Notes under the pieces: generated by a model
Told to the model about the DNA's origin: nothing
The model's database searches: none
The model's input: only the letters and a program-made list of their open reading frames with translations
Made by a program: the position numbers and the translations under genes
Part shown: positions 46,492 through 55,303 of the stretch, piece by piece
How the letters are laid out: the number at the start of each line of letters is the position of its first letter
Position numbering within the stretch: the stretch's first letter is position 1
Source: Aliibacillus thermotolerans
GTDB taxonomy: Bacteria; Bacillota; Bacilli; Bacillales; Marinococcaceae
DNA: 64,000 nt
Assembly (NCBI RefSeq): GCF_027853235.1
Contig: NZ_WKJG01000100.1
Coordinates: 29,051 to 93,050 of the forward strand
Direction: 5' to 3'

Positions 46492-46944
46492 TTATCCTTG
46501 TTGCAGGGCATTCATCACTTGTTTATCCAGTTTTGCCGCCGCTTCAATATCATACGTTTTTTCAAAGTGAGGCGGGGTTGTAAGCTTTCCACCATCAAAC
46601 ATAATGTCTTCTACCTCTTCCACCTGACATTCCACTAAAGCCAGTTGAATCGGAAGGCCTTCCATTTCTTCCGTGATCAGCACTCCTTTTCCTTCAATCG
46701 CATACGTGGACCCTTCTTCCATCACTGCGAGCATCAAATAAGAACGTTGCTTCAAATTCTTAATAATTTGGGACTCCGCATCAATGGCAATTCGAATTGT
46801 TCGTGCATCTTTTGCATACACCCACGAAGCTGTGTGAAGATACGGTGTTTGTTTCTCCGCATGCATCGTTACAGTCAAAATATACGTTTCTCTTTGCAAC
46901 GACTTTACTAAAGAATCTGTGAGGGCGTTCCACTTTTCTGTCAT
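46492..46944 (-). CDS. ylaL: YlaL, pyridoxamine 5'-phosphate oxidase-like protein
   Basis: A 150-residue split-barrel flavin-binding-type protein: TVTMHAEKQTPYLHTASWVYAKD and RIAIDAESQIIKNL fit the PNPOx-like fold. Function unknown. ATG 46944 follows AAAGGAGGAGG. Place next to ylaN and ylaI agrees with B. subtilis. Confidence 0.8.
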   Translation of the reverse strand: MTEKWNALTDSLVKSLQRETYILTVTMHAEKQTPYLHTASWVYAKDARTIRIAIDAESQIIKNLKQRSYLMLAVMEEGSTYAIEGKGVLITEEMEGLPIQLALVECQVEEVEDIMFDGGKLTTPPHFEKTYDIEAAAKLDKQVMNALQQG

Positions 46945-47044
46945 GCTTCCTCCTCCTTTTAATCGATACATCCCTCTTCATTCTTACTCGTCCATGGTAT
47001 AATAACACAATCACATCTTTTCTTAAATTTCGGAGGGAAGTACG

Positions 47045-47233
47045 TTGAAAGTAAAATGTATGATTTGTGACACAATCCAAACCCTTGATGATAAAGATCC
47101 TCTCGCCAAAAAATTGCGTAATCGCCCGATTCACACTTATTTGTGTTCCACATGTAAGGAACGAATTACAAAAAAAACAATGGCTCGTCATAAAACAGGA
47201 CGCTTTCAGTTATATCATACCAAAAAAAAATAA
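47045..47233 (+). CDS. ylaI: YlaI, DUF2197 zinc-ribbon protein
   Basis: A 62-residue protein with two CxxC pairs (CMIC at residues 5-8, CSTC at 34-37) likely binding zinc, and a basic tail. The sequence KKLRNRPIHTYLC is typical of YlaI. TTG 47045 follows GGAGGGAAG. Function unknown. Confidence 0.88.
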   Translation: MKVKCMICDTIQTLDDKDPLAKKLRNRPIHTYLCSTCKERITKKTMARHKTGRFQLYHTKKK

Positions 47234-47261
47234 GGATACTTGGTAAATGAATGAAAATAAT

Positions 47262-47297
47262 AAGACAGCTGCCAGCATCCCTTTTTGGAGCTGTCTT
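47262..47297 (-). terminator. Terminator after the SulP gene
   Basis: 9-bp stem AAGACAGCT/AGCTGTCTT, 18-nt loop. On the minus strand it is followed by ATTATTTTCATT; it also lies beyond ylaI on the plus strand. Confidence 0.7.
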
Positions 47298-47304
47298 GTT
47301 GATT

Positions 47305-49023
47305 CTATACCCGTTTTTCAAATACCTGACATGAAGATGCCCCTTGCTTTTGACACGTTGTGCATTTATCTGTCTGTACGAGATCCAGTCCGGTATTAAT
47401 TGCTTCCGTCCCGTTACGGAAGAAATTTTGCTCTCCTATTTTGTCAAATAATCCACTGGAACGAATCACTGCTAATACTTGTTCGTTCGCTTCCGCAATG
47501 AATATCCGTCCGCCTTTTTTGTGGAAATCATTAACCAATGCCGTTAAATTGCCTACTCCGGTTGCATCCATGAAAGGGACTCTTTTCATTACTAAAACAA
47601 TGACATCAGGTCGTTTGTTAATCGAACGACTAATCGTTGTTTGAAACTTATCAGCTGCTCCAAAAAACAATGCCCCTTCCACCGTAAATACCGTTAATTT
47701 TGGACATGCATACTGATAATCCTCTTCTGTTGTTGCTGCGATTTCTTCCCGTTGACTACTTTTCAGTTTCGGCATGATTTTCTCTACTTCTAACACTTCA
47801 CTCATCCGCTTAATGAACGAAAACATCGCTAACAGAAGCCCTACTTGCACAGCTGCTGTTAAATTGACAAACACCGTCAGTAAAAATGTCACTACTAACA
47901 CGACAGAGTCACTGGACTTCATTTTCACCATATGAAAAAACGTTTTATATTCACTCATGTTAAATGCGACAACCATTAGAATTGGTGCCATGCTTGCAAG
48001 AGGAATGTGAGCAGCAAACGGTGCGAAAAGAAGTAAAGTGACAAGGACAAATAGTCCTTGAAATACCCCCGATAGCGGTGAGACTGCACCACTTTTAATG
48101 TTTGTCGCTGTTCTTGCAATGGCTCCTGTTGCTGGGATGCCTCCAAACAAAGGAGTGATAATGTTTGCGATTCCTTGTCCGAATAATTCTTTATTAGAAT
48201 GATGGCGCTTTCCTGTCATTCCATCCGCAACTACTGCCGATAGCAATGATTCGATTCCTCCGAGCATCGCAATGACAAAGGCGGGTTGCCACAATAACAA
48301 TATTTTTTCCCATGTAATTTCTGGCAGCTGAAACTGAGGCAGGGATTGGGCAATCCCTCCAAAAGCGGTCCCAATCGTTTCGATTTTACCCGGATAGAAA
48401 AAGTAGGCAATAAGTGTCGGTACAATTAATGCCACTAACAAAACAGGTATCCGTGGAAATAAACGCGGTACCCCAATAATAACAATAAAACCGATCAGAG
48501 CAGTAGCAACACTGTAGAAATTAACAGTCGACAAGTGATGAAATAACTCCATCATATTTTGATGAAAATATTCTTTTCTTTCGACCCCTTCCAGCCCTAA
48601 AAAATCCCCTATTTGCCCCGTGAATATAATCACTGCAATGCCTGATGTAAAACCAATCGTAACGGAACGAGGAATAAATTTAATTAAATTACCAAGTTTA
48701 AAGAAACTCATAAGAACGAGCATGATACCAGCTAAAAAACCGGCAATTAATAAATTTTCATACCCATACTGCAAAACAATCGCAAGTAAAATAGGAATAA
48801 ATGCGCCTGTTGGACCTGCGATTTGAAAGCGAGAGCCCCCTAACAATGCAACGATGATTCCTGCAATGATGGTTGTATACAATCCATATTCAGGTTTTAC
48901 CCCGGAAGCAATCGCAAATGCCATTCCAAGTGGAATTGCAACAATTCCGACAGTGATTCCTGCCGTGAAATCCCGCCTCACATCTTGGAATGTGATCCCT
49001 TGAAAACGATCATCTTTTAACAA
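47305..49023 (-). CDS. SulP-family anion transporter with STAS domain
   Basis: A 572-residue protein with about 11-12 membrane helices (SLC26/SulP signature GITVGIVAIPLGMAFAIASG) and a C-terminal STAS domain (about 425-535, KRVPFMDATGVGNL). The tail has four Cys (CTTCQKQGASSC). Substrates of the family include sulfate and bicarbonate; which one here is unknown. TTG 49023 follows GGGGGAGAAG. Confidence 0.88.
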   Translation of the reverse strand: MLKDDRFQGITFQDVRRDFTAGITVGIVAIPLGMAFAIASGVKPEYGLYTTIIAGIIVALLGGSRFQIAGPTGAFIPILLAIVLQYGYENLLIAGFLAGIMLVLMSFFKLGNLIKFIPRSVTIGFTSGIAVIIFTGQIGDFLGLEGVERKEYFHQNMMELFHHLSTVNFYSVATALIGFIVIIGVPRLFPRIPVLLVALIVPTLIAYFFYPGKIETIGTAFGGIAQSLPQFQLPEITWEKILLLWQPAFVIAMLGGIESLLSAVVADGMTGKRHHSNKELFGQGIANIITPLFGGIPATGAIARTATNIKSGAVSPLSGVFQGLFVLVTLLLFAPFAAHIPLASMAPILMVVAFNMSEYKTFFHMVKMKSSDSVVLVVTFLLTVFVNLTAAVQVGLLLAMFSFIKRMSEVLEVEKIMPKLKSSQREEIAATTEEDYQYACPKLTVFTVEGALFFGAADKFQTTISRSINKRPDVIVLVMKRVPFMDATGVGNLTALVNDFHKKGGRIFIAEANEQVLAVIRSSGLFDKIGEQNFFRNGTEAINTGLDLVQTDKCTTCQKQGASSCQVFEKRV

Positions 49024-49099
49024 TCTTCTTCTCCCCCATTTTTCTCATCATCCGCAAACCCTTCGCAATATCTCTTACCTTCGTGTTGAAACGAAGAAA

Positions 49100-49123
49100 C
49101 AACCTGACTTTCTTGACAGGTTG
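49100..49123 (-). terminator. Weak terminator-like hairpin after ylaH
   Basis: CAACCTG/CAGGTTG (7 bp, 10-nt loop), followed on the minus strand by TTTCTTCGTTTC. Confidence 0.4.
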
Positions 49124-49135
49124 CTCTTTCTATCT

Positions 49136-49489
49136 TTATCCATTTGAAACTGCTTGTCCTTGTTTTCTTCTTTGGCGATGGCGGATTCGGTAAATAGTTA
49201 ATACGAGAGCTGCAGCAATTAAAGATTCCACTACCGCCATCCCAATTGCAAAAATTGTTAAAGGAAAAGCTCCGATCAACAAAAGCACGTAAATGACGAT
49301 ATGTTGCCATACCTTTAATTTTTTTGCAAATCCTAAGTGATAGACGAGCGCAGACATGATGACAACTGCAGTATACAATAACCAAAATCCAAGCACGGGA
49401 TTTTCATGAACTTGTAAAAGACCAGCGATCCAACTCAAATGTTCTCGTGTAACTTCCATGTCGTTCACATGGACAGCGGCCACATACAT
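49136..49489 (-). CDS. ylaH: YlaH-like membrane protein
   Basis: A 117-residue protein with three membrane helices (about 33-55, 62-85 and 86-103) and a basic tail. It matches the YlaH family by pattern (ENPVLGFWLLYTAVVIMSAL). ATG 49489 follows GAGGTGAAATC. The apparent longer frame is actually the decayed 3' end of typA. Confidence 0.85.
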   Translation of the reverse strand: MYVAAVHVNDMEVTREHLSWIAGLLQVHENPVLGFWLLYTAVVIMSALVYHLGFAKKLKVWQHIVIYVLLLIGAFPLTIFAIGMAVVESLIAAALVLTIYRIRHRQRRKQGQAVSNG

Positions 49490-49514
49490 GATTTCACCTC
49501 TATCTACTTTCTTG

Positions 49515-49828
49515 TTATAAATTTTGTAACCTGTTTCTTTTTGCTTCTTTTTCACGCATGTTTTATCTAATATTTTTCGTCATCGGATAGAAGTCGGCGT
49601 AACTTCACAATAATCATCATTATTTCATATTCAATAGCTGTGTTCTTCACGAGAATAGTAATGCTTCGTTCCTTTTCCATGTCATTAAAATCCATCGACC
49701 ACTCCACAGTTTGTTCACGCGCTTCTAATGTTCCCGATTGTTTCAGCAATTCATCGGCCAAAATTGTTTTCTCATGGGTCTACGTGTGCGATGATTGCAA
49801 TATTCCGAACCTCTTCCCTTTTTGCCAT
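49515..49828 (-). pseudogene. typA: typA (bipA) pseudogene with large central deletion
   Basis: Both ends of the translation GTPase TypA/BipA survive in about 314 bp; the intact gene is about 1.8 kb. From ATG 49828: [17 protein letters not shown], then a one-base shift in the P-loop, then in the next frame [30 protein letters not shown] and KNTAIEYE (typical TypA N-terminus). After a deletion follows [20 protein letters not shown], then NMREKEAKR..., the usual TypA C-terminus. In B. subtilis typA (ylaG) sits exactly here between ylaF and ylaH. A functional copy elsewhere cannot be excluded. Confidence 0.85.
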
Positions 49829-50083
49829 CCCTCTTTTCTTTCCTAACAATCACTAACTTAATGATTATACCAATAGGAAGAGAGAACATCAATTTTTTAT
49901 CTTTTTCACTTTCTCGCATGCTTTCCTCGGATATGCTATAATGACGACATAATTTCAACATTGGTACGTACAAATTTTCACATAAAAGGTTACTTCCATT
50001 TGGAAAGAATACATAAACAGAAAGGAGGAAAAGGCAGGAGTTTTCTAGGCCTTTCAAGGCAATGGCATCCTGTCCGAATTCTC

Positions 50084-50272
50084 ATGAACCGTGAAAAAAC
50101 CATTTTTCTTTTGTTAGCGATTCTTGCGGTACTCAGCATTTCAATGATTGGCGTCGCCATTGCAGAACGTTCCATAATAATTGCATGTATTGCGGTGTTA
50201 GGAACTTACCTATCCTTTGCTTTGGCTCGTAAAACACGTGAAAAATGGAGCGCTTCCTCAGATGAACAATGA
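50084..50272 (+). CDS. ylaF: YlaF-like small membrane protein (DUF5325)
   Basis: A 62-residue protein with two membrane helices (TIFLLLAILAVLSISMIGVA, IIIACIAVLGTYLSFAL) and a charged end. It matches YlaF by pattern and place. The frame opens at 49961, but ATG 50084 gives the family length. No SD stands directly before it; the nearest GGAGG is at about 50024, so the start is uncertain. Confidence 0.7.
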   Translation: MNREKTIFLLLAILAVLSISMIGVAIAERSIIIACIAVLGTYLSFALARKTREKWSASSDEQ

Positions 50273-50285
50273 AAGGACGAGGAGC

Positions 50286-50327
50286 TGTCCAAAAAGTCAT
50301 GATTGGTGACTTTTTGGACATTTTTTT
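50286..50327 (+). terminator. Terminator after ylaF, in the left end of the MITE
   Basis: 14-bp stem TGTCCAAAAAGTCA/TGACTTTTTGGACA with 7-nt loop, then seven T. It overlaps the left inverted repeat. Confidence 0.85.
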
Positions 50328-50333
50328 GTTACT

Positions 50334-50591
50334 GCTTCATCAAAAATTGCTTCTGGAAACGCCTCTTGGCCGAATCATGGCATGTTTCCAACACCAAATT
50401 GTTGATGGAAATAAGTCATGGATAGTCATGCCATCGTTTCATCAAAGTATTGCTTGTGGAAACAAGCTATGAATGGATCATGGCACCGTTTCAATCCAAA
50501 CACCATTGTGAAAGCAATCCATGCACGATGTATGGCACCGTTTCGACGCTAAATGATTGTTGAAAGGAACTCTCGATTTATTTTTCAGGAC
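50334..50591. repeat. Degenerate tandem repeat, 52-bp period, about five copies
   Basis: Units begin with (G)TTTC at 50384, 50436, 50488 and 50540, exactly 52 bp apart, with a further copy from about 50334. Shared blocks are GTTTC at the start, ATTG.T..GGAAA in the middle and ATGG.TCATGGCACC at the end. Units differ at many positions, so the array is old. Confidence 0.7.
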
Positions 50592-50612
50592 TTATTAGAC
50601 AGCCTCTTTTCG

Positions 50613-51398
50613 TTATAAATAACTTAATACTTCTTCATGAAGCCGCGGACGAGAGGCGAGAACGGAACTTCCTTCTAATAACGGTAACGGACGATTGTTA
50701 AAATCAGTAATACGACCACCGACTTCTTTTAAAATAACGATTCCCGCCGCATAGTCCCATGGAGACAATTGAAAGTTTAGATAGCTGTCTAACCGACCGG
50801 TTGCTACATACGCCAGCTCTAACGAAGCGGAACCGTAAGATCGGATGCTGCGTGCTTTGCGAACAAGTGTATGTAAACGTTTTTTATTGGCATGCTCTTC
50901 TTTTAGTAACCAACGACTGTTCATTCCGATAACTGCTTCTGTTATGGTCGTTTCAGTCAACTGCTTTAACCGGTTGTCATTCAAGTACGCGCCTTTTCCT
51001 GCCACGGCAGTGTACCATTCTTCGTTCATAACGTTATATATAATCCCTACTTGCCCGACATTATTAGAAACAATTGCAAGAGAAATGGTAAAATTAAATT
51101 TTTGATGTACAAAGTTCGTCGTTCCATCAATCGGATCAATCACCCATAATATTCCTTCTGTAGTAGAAAGATGAGCTCCCGCTTCTTCTTCTCCAAGAAC
51201 ACGATGGGTCGGGTAAGCACTTTTAATATTCTTTGTCAAAAATCGCTCCACTTTATAATCCATTTCTGTGACAAGATCATTAGGATGACTTTTTGTTTGA
51301 ACTTGTAATGGTAAGTTGATAGCTTCTTTTAACATTTGTCCTGCTTCTTTTAACCATGTGATTGCTTGCTTTTTCATCTCTTGCCAGTTTTCGTTCAT
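50613..51398 (-). CDS. suhB: Inositol monophosphatase family protein (YktC)
   Basis: A 261-residue Mg-dependent phosphatase of the IMPase/SuhB fold: VTEMDYKVERFL, GEEEAG, the metal motif WVIDPIDGTTNF, and WDYAAGIVILKEVGG. Substrate may be inositol-1-phosphate or related sugar phosphates. ATG 51398 follows GGTGAAAG. Position next to yktB/yktA matches yktC. Confidence 0.92.
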   Translation of the reverse strand: MNENWQEMKKQAITWLKEAGQMLKEAINLPLQVQTKSHPNDLVTEMDYKVERFLTKNIKSAYPTHRVLGEEEAGAHLSTTEGILWVIDPIDGTTNFVHQKFNFTISLAIVSNNVGQVGIIYNVMNEEWYTAVAGKGAYLNDNRLKQLTETTITEAVIGMNSRWLLKEEHANKKRLHTLVRKARSIRSYGSASLELAYVATGRLDSYLNFQLSPWDYAAGIVILKEVGGRITDFNNRPLPLLEGSSVLASRPRLHEEVLSYL

Positions 51399-51570
51399 AT
51401 TCTTTCACCACTCCCGTCTCTCTCCTACATTATCTCACAGGATGGGTAAAAATAAATATGTCTGAGCAAGTTTTCTCCACCGTAAACATACAAACACCTT
51501 CGTCACTGGTTGCTTTTAATTTTTTCATTTTGTACGATGAACTCATACAGTAGGAAAAGGAGGACGCGTG

Positions 51571-52188
51571 ATGACCTTTCAAGGATTTCATCCACAAGAT
51601 TTTGAAACTTTTCAAATAGAAGGATTAGAAGCTCGTATGCAAGCGATTCAAGAGCGTATCCAACCGAAATTCCGACAAATTGGTCCATATGTTACCGAAG
51701 AGCTTTCTCTCATGCTGCAAAAAGAAATGTATCTACATATCGCAAAGCATGCCCGCAGAACAAAAAATCCACCGAATGACACGTGGCTGGCGGTGGCAGA
51801 TAATAAAAGAGGGTATAAAAAACATCCTCATTTTGAGATCGGTTTATTTGATAGTCATGTGTTTATTTGGCTTGCATACATTTACGAACTACCTAAAAAA
51901 GAAAGTATTGCGGAGAAGTTCATGGAAAATAAACATCTGATAAGATCTCTTCCACATTCGTTCGTGCTTTCGATCGACCATACAAAAAAAGATGTGCTTC
52001 CTTTAAAGGAAGAAACAATCGAATCCGCTTTAACTCGTTTCCGTGATGTGAAAAAAGGAGAATTCCTGCTCGGTCAAACGTTTGATAAAGATGACCCTCT
52101 TCTCTCCCGTGGCGAAGACTTCTTACATGAAGCCATCGTTACTTTTGAACAGCTGGTCCCTTTGTACGAACTATCTCTTGAAGGATGA
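51571..52188 (+). CDS. yktB: YktB family protein (DUF1054)
   Basis: A 205-residue protein of the DUF1054/UPF0637 family: GFHPQDFETFQIEGLEARM, HARRTKNPPNDTWLA, KHPHFEIGLFDSHVFIWLAYIYELP. Function unknown. ATG 51571 follows AGGAGGACG. Divergent from suhB. Confidence 0.9.
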   Translation: MTFQGFHPQDFETFQIEGLEARMQAIQERIQPKFRQIGPYVTEELSLMLQKEMYLHIAKHARRTKNPPNDTWLAVADNKRGYKKHPHFEIGLFDSHVFIWLAYIYELPKKESIAEKFMENKHLIRSLPHSFVLSIDHTKKDVLPLKEETIESALTRFRDVKKGEFLLGQTFDKDDPLLSRGEDFLHEAIVTFEQLVPLYELSLEG

Positions 52189-52251
52189 CCAAACGAAGAA
52201 ACGTACAAAATAATAGATTCATGGTGCCAATATTTTCCTTCCAAACGAATG

Positions 52252-52288
52252 GTGGAAGCATGTCTTGCAACAATCGACGTGCTTCCAC
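52252..52288. terminator. Hairpin between convergent yktB and yktA
   Basis: 9-bp stem GTGGAAGCA/TGCTTCCAC with a 19-nt loop. No strong T-run. Confidence 0.45.
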
Positions 52289-52329
52289 GATAGTTTCAGT
52301 TCCAACAGCAGAAAAAGCTCCTCCGCTTG

Positions 52330-52608
52330 TCAAGTCATTTTAATCTTTTCTCCTTCTTTCGCCTGTCGTGCTTTTTGAATGGTTTTCCAAGAAGATACCC
52401 CTGCTGCTTGATCAAATTCACGCAAGTATTGTTTTTCTTCACTTTTCGAACCAACAATCGATTGGAAACGTTGATATAAAAATAAAATATCTTCCCGAGG
52501 GACTGCTTTATAATACGCTTTTTCAATCGTTTCGTAAAAGTTAATTGCATCGATAATTTCTTCTCGATTCCAATCCATAGATATCGGCATTTGGATTTCT
52601 TCTTCCAT
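52330..52608 (-). CDS. yktA: YktA, UPF0223 family protein
   Basis: A 92-residue protein of UPF0223: MDWNREEIIDAINFYETIEKAY, LFLYQRFQSIVGSKSEEKQ. Function unknown. ATG 52608 follows GGAGGTGGAGAGG; the frame extends 8 codons upstream. Confidence 0.9.
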   Translation of the reverse strand: MEEEIQMPISMDWNREEIIDAINFYETIEKAYYKAVPREDILFLYQRFQSIVGSKSEEKQYLREFDQAAGVSSWKTIQKARQAKEGEKIKMT

Positions 52609-52669
52609 CCTCTCCACCTCCACTCCTATCACTTTATTTCATCATATGTGTCTGTTGAAAAGACATGAA

Positions 52670-53485
52670 CTACTCCGTCGTTTCTATCATGCTCGGATCA
52701 ACAAATTCATATCCTTTTTCTCTTAATCCGGAAATAATTTGTGGAAGGGCTTCTTTCGTCCATTCTCGATCATGCATTAACAAGTTCGCCCCATTCACTA
52801 AATGGTCTGTATTCACCATGATATCTGCTAACGGTTCCTTCTCCATAAACTCCTTTTCCCAATCATAACCATATGTCCAATTCATCCATATCATCCCTTC
52901 TCTTGCAAGGATCTCTTTGGATGCGTCTGTATTCATCCCGAATGGAGCGCGAAAAAATTGCGGCTTTTCTCCGGTAATATCTTTAATGAGTTCATTCAAT
53001 TGCAAAATTTCTTGTTCTGTCTCTTCTGTAGAAAGTTCACTCAAATTCGCATGGGTCATCGTATGATTGCCAATCTCAAACCCAAGACGAGCGATTTCTT
53101 TTAACGCTTCCATTTGGTCCTCATCGGACAAAAAATGGCCGTTGACGAAAAAGATTGCTGGTACTTTTTCTTCTGCTAATATTCGTGCCATGTCAAGTGC
53201 ATATGTATCCGGGGCATCGTCTATCGTCAGCAGTACGTATTTTTGATCGGTTTCTTCGGTTGGTTGAAGTGTCCAATTACTCGAATCAATCGTAAAAGCA
53301 GGAGAAGTTTCCTCTTCGGTATCATCCGTCTCTCCTTCTTCATGCATGTTTACGTTTTTTTCTTCTTCTTGCTCTGTTTCTTTCTGTTCTACATCATCAC
53401 TACTTAAATCTACTGTACTTTTTGAAGTATTGTCACTACAAGCAATAAGCATCATCGCACTAACAATAAGTAGTAAAATTCTCAT
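52670..53485 (-). CDS. Polysaccharide deacetylase lipoprotein
   Basis: A 271-residue lipoprotein. It has a signal peptide with lipobox LIAC (Cys about 17), an acidic linker (about 20-65), and a NodB domain with TIDDAPD, HTMTH metal site, FRAPFG and a late LMHD. It probably deacetylates cell-wall or surface glycans. ATG 53485 stands 6 bases after GGAGG; ATG 53488 is adjacent. The long upstream extension is not coding. Confidence 0.88.
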   Translation of the reverse strand: MRILLLIVSAMMLIACSDNTSKSTVDLSSDDVEQKETEQEEEKNVNMHEEGETDDTEEETSPAFTIDSSNWTLQPTEETDQKYVLLTIDDAPDTYALDMARILAEEKVPAIFFVNGHFLSDEDQMEALKEIARLGFEIGNHTMTHANLSELSTEETEQEILQLNELIKDITGEKPQFFRAPFGMNTDASKEILAREGMIWMNWTYGYDWEKEFMEKEPLADIMVNTDHLVNGANLLMHDREWTKEALPQIISGLREKGYEFVDPSMIETTE

Positions 53486-53648
53486 CATTTTCCTCCTTTC
53501 CACGTCCATTTTAACAGAAATAACGGGAAAGGTTGGATTATTTGTCACATTCTTTGGGTACAGAATGATAAGTATGTTATCTTTCTCGTATGTATGCTTT
53601 ATTTTTGCAAACAATAATATTACTACGAAAAGGTGGTGTCTCATTCAC

Positions 53649-55136
53649 TTGAAGAAATTAACGTCTGTTTTTTATATTTCCTTTACAATTGCGCTTATAT
53701 TTATCATCTGGGGGATTACACTACCGGAACATGCTGAAAGTACGCTAAGTACGATACAAGGGTGGATTTCTCACAATCTCGGCTGGTTCTATTTATTATC
53801 GGCGACTGGTTTTGTTATTTTTTCTCTTTATTTAATAGTAAGCCGATACGGAAATATTCGCCTAGGAAAGCCTGATGAAAAACCAGAATACAATTATTTT
53901 ACGTGGTTTTCCTTTTTGTTTACCGCCGGAATGGGAATCGGATTAGTGTTCTGGGGTGTCGCAGAACCGTTGTACCATTATTATGCGCCTCCTGTACAAG
54001 AGCCTGAATCACGAGAAGCGGCAGCGGCAGCACTCCAATATTCTTTTTTCCATTGGGGTATTCATCCATGGGCCACATATTCAATCGTCGCTTTATCTCT
54101 TGCTTACTTTAGTTTCCGCCAAAATGCACCAGGAATTTTAAGCGCGGTTTTACGGCCGTTGCTCGGAGATAAAGTAGACGGTCCTATCGGGGTCATCGTG
54201 AACGTTATTGTTGTCTTTGCCACGATTTTTGGTGTCGCCACTTCCCTCGGATTAGGGGCGGTACAAGTCACGGGAGGACTTAGTCACACATTTGATTTCA
54301 TTTCTAATAACATTGGAACCCAACTGATCGTCATTGCAGTGATAACGATACTTTTCGTTTCTTCTACCGTAAGTGGGCTAAACAAAGGCATTCGTATATT
54401 AAGCATGAACAACATTTATTTAGCGGTCGGATTAATGATTTTTATTTTAATTGTTGGACCGACTGTTTTCATTTTAGACGTCTTTACATCGACCATTGGA
54501 AGATATATTCAAAATTTACCAACCATGAGTTTCAGCACCGCTACATTCCGGGGGGACAGAGGTTGGTTAGAAAGTTGGACTATTTTTTACTGGGCATGGT
54601 GGATTGCATGGTCACCATTTGTAGGAACGTTTATTGCCCGCATTTCAAGAGGTAGAACAATTAGGGAATTTTTACTCGGAGTTCTGCTCGTGCCTACTTT
54701 ATTTGGTGCTTTTTGGTTTTCTGTTTTTGGTTCTACTAGTATTTATACCGATCGTGAACTTGGTGGCATATTGTATGAAAAAATGTCCCAATTTGGAGAT
54801 GAAATTGCTTTATTCACATTGCTGGATCAATTCCCATTGTCACCTTTATTAACTATATTAGCGATACTCTTAATCATTTCTTTCTTTGTAACTTCTGCTG
54901 ATTCTGCTACATTCGTGTTAGGAATGCAAACAACCGGCGGTACATTAAATCCTCCATTATCAGCGAAGCTCATTTGGGGTGTCATTCAATCCGCTGCCGC
55001 CGCTGTCTTGTTATATTTTGGAGGTCTTGGTGGTTTGGAAACCGCGATGATTATCGCTGCATTACCTTTTACAATTATTATGATTATGATTGTCTTCTCA
55101 TTGTTAAAAGCGTTGCGAAAAGAAGGGAAACAGTGA
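53649..55136 (+). CDS. BCCT-family glycine betaine/choline/carnitine transporter
   Basis: A 495-residue sodium- or proton-coupled osmolyte carrier with 12 membrane helices. It shows the BCCT glycine-rich segment TAGMGIGLVFWGVAEPLYHY and the signature FYWAWWIAWSPFVGTFIARI. OpuD/BetL type by length; the exact substrate is unknown. The likely start is TTG 53649, though its spacing from AAGGTGG is long (12); the frame opens at 53346. Last host gene before the mobile region. Confidence 0.9.
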   Translation: MKKLTSVFYISFTIALIFIIWGITLPEHAESTLSTIQGWISHNLGWFYLLSATGFVIFSLYLIVSRYGNIRLGKPDEKPEYNYFTWFSFLFTAGMGIGLVFWGVAEPLYHYYAPPVQEPESREAAAAALQYSFFHWGIHPWATYSIVALSLAYFSFRQNAPGILSAVLRPLLGDKVDGPIGVIVNVIVVFATIFGVATSLGLGAVQVTGGLSHTFDFISNNIGTQLIVIAVITILFVSSTVSGLNKGIRILSMNNIYLAVGLMIFILIVGPTVFILDVFTSTIGRYIQNLPTMSFSTATFRGDRGWLESWTIFYWAWWIAWSPFVGTFIARISRGRTIREFLLGVLLVPTLFGAFWFSVFGSTSIYTDRELGGILYEKMSQFGDEIALFTLLDQFPLSPLLTILAILLIISFFVTSADSATFVLGMQTTGGTLNPPLSAKLIWGVIQSAAAAVLLYFGGLGGLETAMIIAALPFTIIMIMIVFSLLKALRKEGKQ

Positions 55137-55145
55137 ATAAGGAGA

Positions 55146-55303
55146 ATCGAGTAGGAGGAGGTGATGAACCTCCGTCCTCTCACACCACCGTACGTATGGT
55201 TCGCGTATACGGCGGTTCAATTAAGATGGGTAACGCAAGACTTCCTTCCGTGAATAGCTTATCTTCTTATGCCAGCAGTCACTCCACCCTCCAAGAGGTC
55301 TTC
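55146..55303 (-). mobile_element. Group II intron 3' end remnant (domains V and VI)
   Basis: On the minus strand lies a domain V-like hairpin (CCGCCGTATACG...CGTACGGTGG, 55185-55215) with a CGC-type triad, followed by a domain VI-like stem GGAGG/CCTCC and the ending CTACTCGAT. The upstream part resembles the sequence after intron-encoded reverse transcriptases (ACTGCTGGCATAAGAAG, CGTTACCCATCTT). It is cut at 55303 by the Tn7-like end. Class C is likely. No reverse transcriptase ORF remains in view. Confidence 0.7.

Larger units (their letters stand above)
50279..50606. mobile_element. MITE-like element with imperfect terminal inverted repeats
   Basis: The left end GAGGAGCTGTCCAAAAAGTC resembles the reverse complement of the right end, GAGGCTGTCTAATAAGTC; about 20 of 24 positions match with one gap. 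Such GAGGCTGTC..AAAAGTC ends resemble those of IS1182-type elements. There is no ORF; the interior holds 52-bp tandem repeats. It fills the whole ylaF-suhB gap and touches both gene ends. No target duplication is clear. Confidence 0.55.

Noticed and set aside
49567..49761. 64-residue hypothetical protein
   Set aside because: Its residues match the TypA N-terminal region and it is a fragment of the typA pseudogene, without its own SD.
50334..50591. CRISPR array
   Set aside because: The 52-bp period is whole-unit tandem repetition with gradual divergence; there are no identical short repeats separated by unique spacers and no cas genes.
53346..53648. 100-codon N-terminal extension of the BCCT transporter
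   Set aside because: It is antisense to the deacetylase gene and its SD; the family N-terminus begins near KKLTSVFY.
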